Notes: generated by a model from the letters alone, not told the origin. A stretch of 48,344 nucleotides of DNA from Haemophilus massiliensis (GCA_000752995.2 LM994633.1:1-48344), one strand, 5' to 3'; positions 18,160-26,685 are shown, counted from the first letter of the stretch. Program-made: numbers and translations.

Positions 18160-19176
18160 ATGAAAACATCCATAAAACTAACCGTACTTTCCGTGTTACT
18201 TGGTTTATCCGTAGTGGCAACAGCGCAAGCCGCCGACCGTATTGCCTTTATTCCTAAACTGGTGGGTGTCGGTTTCTTCACCAGCGGCGGACAAGGTGCC
18301 ACCGAAATGGGGAAAAATTTGGGAGTTGATGTAACTTATGATGGTCCGACCGAACCGAGTGTTTCCAATCAGGTACAACTCATTAATAACTTCGTCAATC
18401 AGGGCTACAATGCGATTGTGGTGTCTGCGGTGTCACCGGACGGTCTATGTTCAACCTTACAACGTGCGATGAAGCGTGGGGTGAAAGTGTTGACCTGGGA
18501 TTCCGATACCAAACCGGAATGCCGTAGCCACTATATTGACCAAGGCACACCGGAACAATTGGGTTCCATGTTGGTGGATATGGCGGCAGGACAAATCAGC
18601 AAACCGAAAGCCAAGGTAGCGTTTTTCTATTCCAGCCCGACGGTAACCGACCAAAATCAATGGGTGAAAGAAGCCAAAGCGAAAATCGCCAAAGAGCATC
18701 CTGAATGGGAAATTGTGACAACACAATTCGGTTATAACGATGCGATTAAATCCCTGCAAACCGCCGAGGGCATTTTGAAAGCCTATCCGGATTTGGATGT
18801 GATTATCGCGCCGGATGCTAACGCTTTACCGGCAGCAGCACAAGCGGCGGAAAACCTGAAAGTCAATTCCGTGGTTATTGTCGGTTTCAGTACGCCGAAT
18901 GTAATGCGTCCTTATGTCAAACGCGGCACAGTGAAACAATTCGGCTTATGGGATGTGGTACAACAGGGCAAGATTTCCGTGGCTGCCGCCAATGCGTTGC
19001 TTAAAGGTGAAAAACTCAATGTGGGCGATAAATTAAATGTGCAAGGTATCGGCACCATTGAAGTGTCACCGAACAAAGTGCAAGGTTACGAATATGAAGC
19101 GGACGGCAACGGCATTATTTTATTACCTGAACGCGTCGTATTCACCAAAGACAATATCGATAACTACAATTTCTGA
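18160..19176 (+). CDS. lsrB: AI-2 periplasmic binding protein
   Basis: Periplasmic receptor that captures AI-2 (the R-THMF form in enteric LsrB) and hands it to LsrCD. A signal peptide (about 1-25, ending TAQAA) is followed by a type I periplasmic binding fold starting [22 protein letters not shown] lies eight bases before the ATG at 18160 but only two before the ATG at 18154, so I choose 18160 (338 residues). Residues such as the WDSD and [12 protein letters not shown] segments look like the ligand pocket of enteric LsrB. Confidence 0.95.
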   Translation: MKTSIKLTVLSVLLGLSVVATAQAADRIAFIPKLVGVGFFTSGGQGATEMGKNLGVDVTYDGPTEPSVSNQVQLINNFVNQGYNAIVVSAVSPDGLCSTLQRAMKRGVKVLTWDSDTKPECRSHYIDQGTPEQLGSMLVDMAAGQISKPKAKVAFFYSSPTVTDQNQWVKEAKAKIAKEHPEWEIVTTQFGYNDAIKSLQTAEGILKAYPDLDVIIAPDANALPAAAQAAENLKVNSVVIVGFSTPNVMRPYVKRGTVKQFGLWDVVQQGKISVAAANALLKGEKLNVGDKLNVQGIGTIEVSPNKVQGYEYEADGNGIILLPERVVFTKDNIDNYNF

Positions 19177-19199
19177 TTAGCGAAGAGAGGAGTATTTCA

Positions 19200-20078
19200 A
19201 TGGCAGATTTAGATGACATCAGAGACGGCAAAGATTTCGGTTTGGATCGAGCGCAAACCAATCAGGCGTTTTATTTAAAAGGCTCGGGCGCACTGGATTG
19301 GGGTATGCAATCCCGTTTGGCGAATATTTTTAACCCGAAAACCGGCAGAACCATCATGCTCGCTTTTGATCATGGGTATTTCCAAGGACCGACTACCGGG
19401 TTGGAACGTATTGATCTGCATATCGCCCCGTTATTTGAATATACGGATGTGTTGATGTGTACCCGTGGAATTTTGCGTAGCGTAGTGCCGCCGTCCACCC
19501 GAAAACCGGTGGTATTGCGGGCCTCCGGTGCCAATTCCATCCTTACCGAACTGTCCAACGAAGCAGTGGCGGTATGTGTAGAAGATGCATTACGTTTAAA
19601 TGTGTCGGCAATGGCAGCGCAGGTGTATATCGGTTCCCAATACGAACATCAATCCATTAAAAATATTATTCAACTGGTGGATCAAGGCACTCGTTACGGC
19701 ATGCCGACCATGGCGGTGACCGGTGTCGGTAAGGATATGGCACGGGATCAACGCTATTTTTCATTGGCAACCCGTATCGCGGCAGAAATGGGCGCGCATA
19801 TTATCAAAACCTATTATGTGGATAAAGGTTTTGAACGCGTGACTGCAGGCTGTCCAGTGCCGATTGTGATTGCCGGTGGCAAAAAATTACCTGAACAGGA
19901 GGCCTTGGATATGTGTTACAAAGCTATCGATCAGGGAGCTTCCGGTGTGGATATGGGACGTAATATTTTTCAATCCGAGGCACCGATAGCCATGTTGAAA
20001 GCGGTACACGCTATCGTGCACGGTGGCGAAAATGCAGAAAAAGCCTATCAGTTATATCTGCATGAAAAAAACGCGTAA
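19200..20078 (+). CDS. lsrF: 3-hydroxy-2,4-pentadione 5-phosphate thiolase
   Basis: Class I aldolase-like enzyme that takes the isomerised phospho-AI-2 product and transfers its acetyl group to CoA, ending the signal. The (beta/alpha)8 barrel carries [14 protein letters not shown] near residue 58 and the Schiff-base Lys in [13 protein letters not shown]. The 292 residues are full length. GAGAGGAG precedes the start, 23 bases after lsrB. Confidence 0.94.
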   Translation: MADLDDIRDGKDFGLDRAQTNQAFYLKGSGALDWGMQSRLANIFNPKTGRTIMLAFDHGYFQGPTTGLERIDLHIAPLFEYTDVLMCTRGILRSVVPPSTRKPVVLRASGANSILTELSNEAVAVCVEDALRLNVSAMAAQVYIGSQYEHQSIKNIIQLVDQGTRYGMPTMAVTGVGKDMARDQRYFSLATRIAAEMGAHIIKTYYVDKGFERVTAGCPVPIVIAGGKKLPEQEALDMCYKAIDQGASGVDMGRNIFQSEAPIAMLKAVHAIVHGGENAEKAYQLYLHEKNA

Positions 20079-20113
20079 TTTGAACCGATATTTTTTGCAA
20101 TAAGGAGTTTGTT

Positions 20114-20416
20114 ATGTTTGCAATGTTGGTAGAAATTAATATCAAGGAAGGTAAAGAACAGGAGTTTCTGGAGGTCTTTGAACGTAACCATATTGGCACC
20201 CGACAGGAGCCGGGCAATTTGCGTTTTGACGTATTGCGTGATCCGGAAGTGCGCACCCGTTTTTACGCTTATGAGGTGTATATAAACAAAGCTGCATTGG
20301 AAGTGCACCGTAAAACCCCGCATTATCATCGCTGCGTTGCAGAGTTGGAGCCATTGATGACCAGTACTCGAAGAAAAAAAATCTTTGAATGGGTGTTTCC
20401 TGAGATGATTAACTGA
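20114..20416 (+). CDS. lsrG: (4S)-4-hydroxy-5-phosphonooxypentane-2,3-dione isomerase
   Basis: Small ABM-type ferredoxin-like enzyme that isomerises phospho-AI-2 to 3-hydroxy-2,4-pentadione 5-phosphate, the LsrF substrate. The 100 residues begin with the beta strand FAMLVEINIKEGKEQEFLEVF and contain RFDVLRDPEVRTRFYAYEVY, typical of LsrG. A strong AAGGAG lies nine bases before the start. It is last in the operon and is followed by a long hairpin. Confidence 0.94.
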   Translation: MFAMLVEINIKEGKEQEFLEVFERNHIGTRQEPGNLRFDVLRDPEVRTRFYAYEVYINKAALEVHRKTPHYHRCVAELEPLMTSTRRKKIFEWVFPEMIN

Positions 20417-20431
20417 AAAATAAGACAAAAC

Positions 20432-20490
20432 TGATCCGCACCTTACTCAGTTGGTGATTCAGTCCAACTTTTAGGGTGCGGATCAAATTT
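20432..20490. terminator. Long branched hairpin between convergent lsrG and udp
   Basis: TGATCCGCACC (20432-20442) pairs with GGTGCGGATCA (20475-20485). Within the loop, AGTTGG (20449-20454) pairs with CCAACT (20464-20469), giving a two-tier stem followed by AATTTTG. It is not a USS pair, although a lone USS (ACCGCACTTTT) follows near 20512. It is probably the lsr operon terminator, perhaps bidirectional. Confidence 0.65.
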
Positions 20491-20526
20491 TGATAAAAAA
20501 CCACCGCACTTTTATATCACGGATTG

Positions 20527-21285
20527 CTAGATTAATAACGCGACGGCTTTTACACCGATTTCAATGGCTTTTTTCTCGGTTTGGTGGATGGTTTCCTCGT
20601 TCGGAATTTCCTGCTGGGTACGGTTTACGATTGCGCCGGACACCATTGCACCGCGCAAGCCCAATGCGGAACACATGGTAAACAGGGTGGCGCTTTCCAT
20701 TTCATAGTTCATAACGTTCAACTCCTGCCATTGTTTCAATGAACCCTGATAATGGCGCCAGACTTTACCGCTGTAAGTGTCGTAGCGTTCTTGTCCCGGA
20801 TAGAAGGTATCGGAGGAGGCGGTAATCCCGACATGTACGTTCACTTCCGAGTCTTCGGTCGCCACTTTATGCAGGGCGGCGGTGCAGGTGAAGTCCGCCA
20901 CTGCCGGGTATTCCAACGGTGCGAAATGACGACTTGCACCGTCCAGACGTACCGCGCCGGTGGTAATTAGAATATCGCCGACGTTAATATGCGGTTGAAT
21001 CGCACCGGTGGTGCCGATACGCAGGAAGGTACGTACCCCGAGCTGAGCCAGTTCTTCCACCGCAATGGAAACAGACGGCCCGCCGATACCGGTGGAGCAA
21101 ACGACAACGGCTTTGTTTCCGATATAACCGAGCCAGGAAGTGAATTCTCGGGTGGAAACTAAAAATTTCGGATTATCCAGCAGGCGGGCAATACGTTCAA
21201 CCCGTTCTGGTGCGCCGGGAACAATCGCCAGCTGCGCCCCTTCTAACATAGCCTTGGTCAAGCCAAGATGAAAAACATCAGACAT
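20527..21285 (-). CDS. udp: Uridine phosphorylase
   Basis: Cytosolic enzyme that cleaves uridine with phosphate to uracil and ribose-1-phosphate. It has the PNP/UDP fold, with [10 protein letters not shown] (phosphate and ribose contacts) and the active-site segment [10 protein letters not shown]. The 252 residues and the opening [24 protein letters not shown] are close to E. coli Udp. AAGGAAAA lies upstream. It is 28 bases downstream of asnC on the same strand and could be read through from it, an unusual pairing. Confidence 0.96.
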   Translation of the reverse strand: MSDVFHLGLTKAMLEGAQLAIVPGAPERVERIARLLDNPKFLVSTREFTSWLGYIGNKAVVVCSTGIGGPSVSIAVEELAQLGVRTFLRIGTTGAIQPHINVGDILITTGAVRLDGASRHFAPLEYPAVADFTCTAALHKVATEDSEVNVHVGITASSDTFYPGQERYDTYSGKVWRHYQGSLKQWQELNVMNYEMESATLFTMCSALGLRGAMVSGAIVNRTQQEIPNEETIHQTEKKAIEIGVKAVALLI

Positions 21286-21313
21286 AAAATTTTCCTTATA
21301 GTTGTATTTATGG

Positions 21314-21766
21314 TTAGGGTTTTATATCACGCAAAATCGGATTCTGCATGGAAATCAGAGTTTCCGTTGATTGAATTTCGTCAATCAGCTGGATTTTGGT
21401 TGCCAGTACAGAATGCAATTCCGCAATGGTATGCGTCATCACTTTGATGAAGATAGAATAGTTGCCTGTGGTGTAATAGGCTTCCACCACTTCATCAAAG
21501 CCTTCTAATTTTTGAATTACCTTGTCATAATCTTTGGCGCTTTTCAGTATAATACCGATAAAACAGCACACATCATAACCCAGTTTACGTTCATCAATAC
21601 GAATTTTGGTGCCCTGAATAATGCCCGATTGGCGCATTTTTTCCACCCGCACATGGATAGTACCGGGACTGACGCCGAAATTTTTCGCCATTTCGGCATA
21701 AGGTGTGCGTGCGTCTTTGATTAAAACACGTAAAATTTGTTGATCTAAGCTATCAATATTGTACAT
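21314..21766 (-). CDS. asnC: AsnC family regulator of asnA
   Basis: Lrp/AsnC-type transcription factor. The N-terminal winged helix-turn-helix ([27 protein letters not shown], about 18-43) is followed by a RAM ligand-binding domain (about 65-145). It is divergent from asnA over a 157-base gap, as in E. coli and Haemophilus, where AsnC activates asnA and asparagine cancels activation. The 150 residues are full length. Confidence 0.95.
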   Translation of the reverse strand: MYNIDSLDQQILRVLIKDARTPYAEMAKNFGVSPGTIHVRVEKMRQSGIIQGTKIRIDERKLGYDVCCFIGIILKSAKDYDKVIQKLEGFDEVVEAYYTTGNYSIFIKVMTHTIAELHSVLATKIQLIDEIQSTETLISMQNPILRDIKP

Positions 21767-21851
21767 ATCTAGTCCTGAATTAAATTTATTTCAAAAAATC
21801 GAATGTTTTTTATAAAAAATATAGTCGTTGTGTTGTTTTTTCATTTAACTA

Positions 21852-21879
21852 TTGAGTTATGCCATATTTTTATTAAATA
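21852..21879 (+). promoter_or_regulatory. Possible asnA promoter
   Basis: TTGAGT (21852-21857) and TAAATA (21874-21879) are spaced by 16 bases, 45 bases before the asnA start in a very AT-rich divergent region. It is an ordinary-looking sigma-70 match of moderate quality. Confidence 0.4.
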
Positions 21880-21923
21880 ATATGCAAACAAAATCGGAAA
21901 CAGATATAAGGTCTATTTTAACA

Positions 21924-22916
21924 ATGAAAAAGTCATTTATTTTACAACAACAAGAAATCAGTTTCGCTAAAAATACATTCACCGACAAACTTTCAGAACA
22001 TTTGGGACTTGTTGAAGTTCAAGGTCCTATCCTAAGCCAAGTGGGCAATGGTATTCAAGATAATCTTTCGGGTATTGAGAAAGCAGTTCAAGTAAATGTG
22101 AAACAGATCACAGATGCGAGTTTCGAAGTGGTACATTCTCTAGCTAAATGGAAACGTCACACGCTGGCGCGTTTCGGCTTTGCCGAAAACGAGGGGCTGT
22201 TTGTACACATGAAAGCATTGCGCCCGGATGAAGACAGTCTGGATCAGACTCATTCCGTGTATGTGGATCAGTGGGACTGGGAAAAAGTAATTCCGACAGG
22301 TCGGCGTAATTTGGCATATTTGAAAGAAACCGTGCGTGCTATTTATCAGGCGATGTTGGAGACGGAAGATGCGGTCAGTAAAAAATTCGGTCTGGAAAAA
22401 TTCTTACCGCAAGACATTACTTTCGTGCACAGCGAAGAGTTAGTGCAGCGTTTTCCGGGCATGAACGATAAGGAACGGGAAAATGCAATTTGTAAAGAAT
22501 ACGGCGCGGTGTTTTTAATCGGTATCGGCGGCAAATTATCTGACGGCAAACCGCATGATATGCGCGCGCCGGATTATGACGACTGGACTACCGTATCGGA
22601 AGGCGAATATAAAGGGTTGAACGGCGATATTTTGGTGTGGAACCCAACGTTACAGCGTGCGTTTGAAATTTCATCGATGGGCATTCGGGTAGATGAAACC
22701 GCATTGCGCAAACAGTTGGCGCTGACTAACGACGAAGATCGATTGAAATTCGACTGGCATCAGGATTTAATTAACGGGCGTTTACCGCTTTCTATCGGCG
22801 GCGGTATCGGGCAATCCCGGTTGGCGATGTTGCTGCTGCATAAAAAACATATCGGCGAAGTGCAATCCAGTGTTTGGCCGAAATCCGTGATGCAGGAATT
22901 TGACAATATCCTGTAA
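21924..22916 (+). CDS. asnA: Aspartate-ammonia ligase
   Basis: ATP-dependent asparagine synthetase that uses free ammonia. The fold is related to class II aminoacyl-tRNA synthetases; the C-terminal [16 protein letters not shown] is the motif-3-like ATP-binding segment with its Arg. I choose the ATG at 21924 ([19 protein letters not shown]), giving 330 residues, the exact E. coli length. An in-frame ATG 72 bases earlier lies within the promoter region. Confidence 0.96.
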   Translation: MKKSFILQQQEISFAKNTFTDKLSEHLGLVEVQGPILSQVGNGIQDNLSGIEKAVQVNVKQITDASFEVVHSLAKWKRHTLARFGFAENEGLFVHMKALRPDEDSLDQTHSVYVDQWDWEKVIPTGRRNLAYLKETVRAIYQAMLETEDAVSKKFGLEKFLPQDITFVHSEELVQRFPGMNDKERENAICKEYGAVFLIGIGGKLSDGKPHDMRAPDYDDWTTVSEGEYKGLNGDILVWNPTLQRAFEISSMGIRVDETALRKQLALTNDEDRLKFDWHQDLINGRLPLSIGGGIGQSRLAMLLLHKKHIGEVQSSVWPKSVMQEFDNIL

Positions 22917-22942
22917 TTCACAGATAAATATTCAATATACAA

Positions 22943-22971
22943 AAAAGTGCGGTAAAAAATACCGCACTTTT
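22943..22971. terminator. USS-pair terminator after asnA
   Basis: AAAAGTGCGGTA (22943-22954) and TACCGCACTTTT (22960-22971) form a 12-bp stem with a 5-nt loop. It is the last Haemophilus-type element before the accessory segment. Confidence 0.8.
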
Positions 22972-22986
22972 CGGTATTTGTGCAAC

Positions 22987-23001
22987 TGCTACATAATACC
23001 G
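22987..23001 (+). repeat. 15-bp inverted repeat, left copy
   Basis: TGCTACATAATACCG here is matched exactly, in inverse orientation, at 26650-26664. The two copies bracket the LysR/hydrolase segment. The adjoining bases also share a short GTG. Confidence 0.6.
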
Positions 23002-23028
23002 AAATTTTTCAAAAAATCCGACCGTTAT
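23000..23028 (-). repeat. Degenerate A. pleuropneumoniae-type uptake tail downstream of the LysR gene
   Basis: Read on the minus strand this is CGGTCGGATTTTTTGAAAAA, which follows the end of the LysR gene. It has the GGTC and T-rich tail of the CAAGCGGTC uptake dialect, but the CAAG part of the core is lost. Confidence 0.4.
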
Positions 23029-23034
23029 TTCACC

Positions 23035-23919
23035 CTAAACCCTTAACGCATCCACCACTGCTCTTAATGCGGGCGAGATGTTGCGGTGGGGATAGTATAA
23101 ATAGAGTGCGGGCAGGCGTTGTCCGTATTCGCCGAACAGTTTGATTAACGCACCGCTTGCCAGCTCATCAGCAACCAAATCGGCTGGCAGATAGGCGATG
23201 CCTAAGCCGTGCAAGGCGGCGGTTTTGGCGGGCAAGTCATCGTTGAAAATCCATTGCCCTTGCGGTTGCACTTTGATGATTTCGCCGTTTAAATCAAATG
23301 CCCATTGATATTCGCCACCGCTGCCCAGCCGATAGCCTATGCAATGGTGTTGTGCCAATTCGGGTAGCTGTTGCGGCACGCCGAATTGTTGCAAATAGGC
23401 GGGGCTAGCGACCACTGCCATTTTCATTTCATCAGAAATTCTCACGGCGATCATCTGTTCGCCCACATCCGATCCCAGCCGAACCCCAGCGTCAAAGCCT
23501 TCTGCCACAATATCCACAAAGCGATTTTCGCTGATTATCTCCAAGCGGATTTGCGGATATTTCTGTTGAAAATGTGCCAATTTTGGAATGAGCAAGGTTT
23601 GCACCACAGGCAAGCCAGCAGTGATTTTAACCAATCCGCTTGGCGTGTTGCGGTAATGTTCCAATGCCGATAATTCATTATTTAGCTTGGAAAAACTGCT
23701 TTCAGCGGTGCGAAAAAGCTGCTCGCCAGCTTGGGTGAGCGACACGGTTCGGGTGGTGCGTTGAAACAGTTGAACGCCAAGCCGTTCTTCCAACAAGCGG
23801 ATTGTTTTGGAAAGGGCTGGCGGCGACACGCCAAATTTAGCAGCGGCACGGCTGAAATTGCGTTCGGTGGCAGCGATGAGAAAGGTATGCAAATCGTTGT
23901 AGTTTTCTCGGTTAAGCAT
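23035..23919 (-). CDS. LysR family transcriptional regulator
   Basis: LTTR of 294 residues from the ATG at 23919; a TTG four codons upstream is the only longer start. The N-terminal winged helix (about 4-62) contains FSRAAAKFGVSPPALSKTIRLLEERLGVQLFQRTTRTVSLT. The effector domain follows (about 85-290). The arrangement resembles the CrgA/DmlR group. It is divergent from the two hydrolase genes with a 155-base gap, so it most likely controls them. The inducer is unknown. The spacers around it carry the other family uptake dialect, pointing to acquisition. Confidence 0.9.
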   Translation of the reverse strand: MLNRENYNDLHTFLIAATERNFSRAAAKFGVSPPALSKTIRLLEERLGVQLFQRTTRTVSLTQAGEQLFRTAESSFSKLNNELSALEHYRNTPSGLVKITAGLPVVQTLLIPKLAHFQQKYPQIRLEIISENRFVDIVAEGFDAGVRLGSDVGEQMIAVRISDEMKMAVVASPAYLQQFGVPQQLPELAQHHCIGYRLGSGGEYQWAFDLNGEIIKVQPQGQWIFNDDLPAKTAALHGLGIAYLPADLVADELASGALIKLFGEYGQRLPALYLYYPHRNISPALRAVVDALRV

Positions 23920-24014
23920 TTGAATTTCCAATTATTAACTTCAGGTTCATATTCTATCAGCTTTTCAGCGTATTATCATTTTATTTTTAACCCGTATAAT
24001 GTGCCACATCAAAC

Positions 24015-24050
24015 GCAAGCGGTCAGATTTTTCAGAAAGTTTGCAAATTT
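24015..24050 (+). repeat. A. pleuropneumoniae-type uptake signal in the LysR/hydrolase promoter region
   Basis: GCAAGCGGT (24015-24023, 8 of 9 to the ACAAGCGGT core) followed by CAGATTTTT and TTTGCAAATTT is the layout of the A. pleuropneumoniae/Mannheimia haemolytica dialect. The rest of the window uses AAGTGCGGT. It lies 25 bases before the first hydrolase start. Confidence 0.75.
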
Positions 24051-24074
24051 ATTCCAATCTAATAAGGACACATT

Positions 24075-25211
24075 ATGAAACTAAAAACTTTAACTACTGC
24101 ATTATTACTTGGTTCAACTTTACTCGGAGCAACGGCAATGGCAAACCCAATTATTCCAGCGACACAAATTGACGTGCCAGCACAGCACATTCAATTAACC
24201 CAAGAATGGGACAAAATTTTCCCAAAATCAGACAAAGTGGAACATCACAAAGTCACCTTTAAAAACCGCTACGGCATTACCTTAGTCGGCGATTTATATG
24301 TGCCGAAAAATGCCACAGGCAAATTGCCAGCGATTGCGGTTTCAGGACCTTTCGGGGCGGTGAAAGAGCAAACATCGGGCTTGTATGCACAAACATTGGC
24401 AGAACGTGGTTTTGTGACCATTGCCTTTGACGGCTCGTTCACAGGCGAAAGCTCGGGCTTGCCACGCAATGTACCTTCGCCCGAAATTAATACCGAAGAT
24501 TTCTCGGCAGCGGTGGATTATTTAGGCTCGTTGGATATGGTAAACCGTGACGAAATCGGCATTTTAGGCGTGTGTGGCTGGGGCGGTTTTGCCTTGAATG
24601 CCGCCGTGTCTGACCCACGTATTAAAGCAGTGGCGGTCAGCACAATGTACGATATGACCCGTGTGGCGGCAAACGGCTATGAAATCAAAATGCAAGCCAA
24701 CCCAGACGGTTCATACGACCGCAGCGAAGCACAAAGTGCGGACGCTCGCTATCAAATGAAATTAGCGATAAGCAACGCCCGTTGGGAAGCCTCTAAAAAC
24801 GGTTATGCGGATTTGTTGCCTGCCAACAACCTTGATCCGAAAAAAGATTTCACCGCTGAAACGCCTAAATTCATCAAAGAATATGCGAATTTCTACCGCA
24901 CCGAACGTGGCTACCACCCACGTAGTGTAAACTCAAATCCAGAAGGTTCGTGGACAACCACAGGTATGTTGCCGCTCATCAATATGCCGATTTTGAAATA
25001 CGCCGCTGAATTGAAAGCCCCAGCATTGGTGGTACACGGCGAAATCGCCCACAGCCGCTATTTTGGTGAAGATGCATTTAAATCTTTGGGCAGCCAAGAC
25101 AAAGAGCTTTACATCGTGTCAGGTGCGACCCACACGGATTTATACGATAACACCACAGGTAAAATTCCGTTTGATAAATTTGAACAATTCTTTAAAGCGA
25201 AATTGAAATAA
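24075..25211 (+). CDS. Exported alpha/beta hydrolase with Cys nucleophile motif
   Basis: 378 residues with a signal peptide (1-23, ending ATAMA), so a periplasmic or secreted hydrolase. The nucleophile elbow is GVCGWGG with Cys167 in place of the usual Ser, as in dienelactone hydrolase and some YcjY-like proteins. His353 in SGATHTD is the probable base, and Glu323 or a nearby acid completes a triad. The oxyanion region is AVSGPFGAVKEQTSG. The substrate is unknown; the fold is COG1073/YcjY-like. AAGGACA precedes the start. It is divergent from the LysR gene and 145 bases upstream of a second exported hydrolase. Confidence 0.88.
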   Translation: MKLKTLTTALLLGSTLLGATAMANPIIPATQIDVPAQHIQLTQEWDKIFPKSDKVEHHKVTFKNRYGITLVGDLYVPKNATGKLPAIAVSGPFGAVKEQTSGLYAQTLAERGFVTIAFDGSFTGESSGLPRNVPSPEINTEDFSAAVDYLGSLDMVNRDEIGILGVCGWGGFALNAAVSDPRIKAVAVSTMYDMTRVAANGYEIKMQANPDGSYDRSEAQSADARYQMKLAISNARWEASKNGYADLLPANNLDPKKDFTAETPKFIKEYANFYRTERGYHPRSVNSNPEGSWTTTGMLPLINMPILKYAAELKAPALVVHGEIAHSRYFGEDAFKSLGSQDKELYIVSGATHTDLYDNTTGKIPFDKFEQFFKAKLK

Positions 25212-25217
25212 AAAGTG

Positions 25218-25272
25218 CGGTCAGATTTTGCAGCGTTTTTGTGATTTGCAAATTTTTTGGAAAATCTGACCG
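25218..25272. terminator. Hairpin between the two hydrolases with a hybrid uptake signal
   Basis: CGGTCAGATTTT (25218-25229) pairs with AAAATCTGACCG (25261-25272). The left arm is preceded by a perfect Haemophilus core (AAGTGCGGT, 25213-25221), yet the loop has the ATTTGCAAATTTTTT tail of the A. pleuropneumoniae dialect. It is a probable terminator or attenuator between the hydrolase genes. Confidence 0.65.
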
Positions 25273-25356
25273 TTATTTCTAATCCACAAGGCAAAATTTG
25301 CCTGATTTAATCCCATTTAAATGCTATGATGCGTTTTATTTCACTCGGAGAAAAAA

Positions 25357-26250
25357 ATGAAAAAACTCACTTTAACCGCAATGGCATTAGCAACGTTTCT
25401 TGCTTGCAATATCGCCAACGCCACGCCAAACACCGCACCAGCGGCAAGCCAAACCACAGAAACCCTTGCCAGCAAACAAACCTACCAAATTCAAGAGCAA
25501 CGCATTAGCTTGCCAAACGGGCAAAGTATTTACGGCAAACTTTACCGTCCGACCAATGCCACAGGCAAACAACCGATTGTGATTTATTCGCACGGCTTGG
25601 CGGGCAATTATGAAATTTTAGAAAACTTCGCCAAAGCGTTGGCAGAGAAAGGCGTAACAGGCTATGCCTTTGATTTTCGTGGCGGCGGCAACAAAAGCCA
25701 AAGCAGCGGCAAAACCACCGAAATGACCGTATTAACCGAAATTGACGATTTAACCCATATCGTGAATGCGGTGAAAAAATGGGATTTTGTGGATAGCAGC
25801 AAAATCGTGCTAATGGGCGAAAGTCAAGGCGGTGCGGTTTCTGCACTCACCGCCGCCCAAATGCCGAATGAAATCGCGGGTTTGATCACCTTTTACCCCG
25901 CTTATGCAATGGTGGACGATGCCACTAAACTCTATCCAGATGTCAGCAAAATCCCCACCACCACACGCTATTTCAATGTGATTGATTTAGGCAAACAATA
26001 TTTTATTGACGCACAACACCTTGATCCGTATCACAAAATCGGCAACTACACCAAGCCAATGTTGCTCGTTCACGGCAGCAAAGACCCGATTGTGAATATC
26101 AAATATTCCGAACAAGCCAGCCGTGTTTACCCCAACGTCACCTACAAAGTGATTGACGGCGCACCCCATTCTTTCGCCGCCGCTGGACACTTTGAACAAG
26201 CATTGAGTTTGGTTGAAGCTTATTTAAAAACCAATCAGTTAATGAAGTAA
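25357..26250 (+). CDS. Exported alpha/beta hydrolase with Ser nucleophile
   Basis: 297 residues with a signal peptide (1-22, ending NIANA); Cys17 gives only a poor lipobox, so I do not call it a lipoprotein. The canonical triad is visible: Ser156 in GESQGG, Asp243 in HGSKDPIV and His271 in GAPHSF, with the oxyanion motif YSHG at 77-80. It belongs to the S33/Hydrolase_4 group that includes feruloyl and other small esterases. The substrate is unknown. A clear GGAG ribosome site precedes it. It lies downstream of the Cys-type hydrolase, so the two may act on the same external ester or peptide. Confidence 0.9.
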   Translation: MKKLTLTAMALATFLACNIANATPNTAPAASQTTETLASKQTYQIQEQRISLPNGQSIYGKLYRPTNATGKQPIVIYSHGLAGNYEILENFAKALAEKGVTGYAFDFRGGGNKSQSSGKTTEMTVLTEIDDLTHIVNAVKKWDFVDSSKIVLMGESQGGAVSALTAAQMPNEIAGLITFYPAYAMVDDATKLYPDVSKIPTTTRYFNVIDLGKQYFIDAQHLDPYHKIGNYTKPMLLVHGSKDPIVNIKYSEQASRVYPNVTYKVIDGAPHSFAAAGHFEQALSLVEAYLKTNQLMK

Positions 26251-26264
26251 GGCTGTTTAAAGAA

Positions 26265-26300
26265 AAAAGCTACCTGGATTGATTTCGGGTAGCTTTTGTT
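26265..26300 (+). terminator. Terminator after the second hydrolase
   Basis: AAAAGCTACC (26265-26274) and GGTAGCTTTT (26288-26297) form a 10-bp stem with a 13-nt loop and a T-rich end. Confidence 0.8.
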
Positions 26301-26304
26301 TTGT

Positions 26305-26358
26305 GCAAGCGGTCGCTTTTGGTTGAAAATTTGCAAATTTTCCGCAAAATCCAACCGT
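26305..26358 (+). repeat. A. pleuropneumoniae-type uptake signal pair
   Basis: GCAAGCGGTCGC (26305-26316), then TTTGCAAATTT (26330-26340), then a partial inverse arm AAAATCCAACCG. This is the second well-preserved example of the foreign uptake dialect in the segment. Confidence 0.7.
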
Positions 26359-26365
26359 TTTATTT

Positions 26366-26644
26366 TCAGACAGCCTGCATTCTCGCGAACGCGTCTTTAA
26401 TGCCGTTCACGATTTCAATTGCAAAATGTAGCGTGTGTCCGTCTGCAATCGCTTTGGGGGCGTTTTTCGGGCAGTAGAACGTGGCTTTTTGTTTAAAATC
26501 GTTGGCGGTTGGGGCAAATTCGTGGATTGCCCCCACATAAATCCGCGTGTTGTCGCTGTTCAAGAAAATCTCACCTGTAAATGCAAGCAGCGGATAATTT
26601 TGCTTTCCTTGTTTGGTTAAAAGTGCGATTAGTTTAACAGGCAT
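26366..26644 (-). CDS. Hypothetical 92-residue protein
   Basis: An open frame with plausible codon use begins MPVKLIALLTKQGKQNYPLL. I do not recognise a family, and there is no signal peptide or membrane segment. A GTG seven codons upstream (26665) could also start it, but it lies inside the 15-bp inverted repeat. Neither start has a purine-rich ribosome site, which lowers confidence. It could be a leaderless small gene or the 3' remnant of a larger one. It sits between the foreign uptake signal and the right inverted repeat, so it belongs to the accessory segment. Confidence 0.4.
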   Translation of the reverse strand: MPVKLIALLTKQGKQNYPLLAFTGEIFLNSDNTRIYVGAIHEFAPTANDFKQKATFYCPKNAPKAIADGHTLHFAIEIVNGIKDAFARMQAV

Positions 26645-26649
26645 TTTTA

Positions 26650-26664
26650 CGGTATTATGTAGCA
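26650..26664 (-). repeat. 15-bp inverted repeat, right copy
   Basis: Inverse of TGCTACATAATACCG at 22987-23001, without mismatch. It marks the right limit of the segment; dusA ends 22 bases further on. Confidence 0.6.
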
Positions 26665-26685
26665 CATAATATCGGCACTTTTTGT

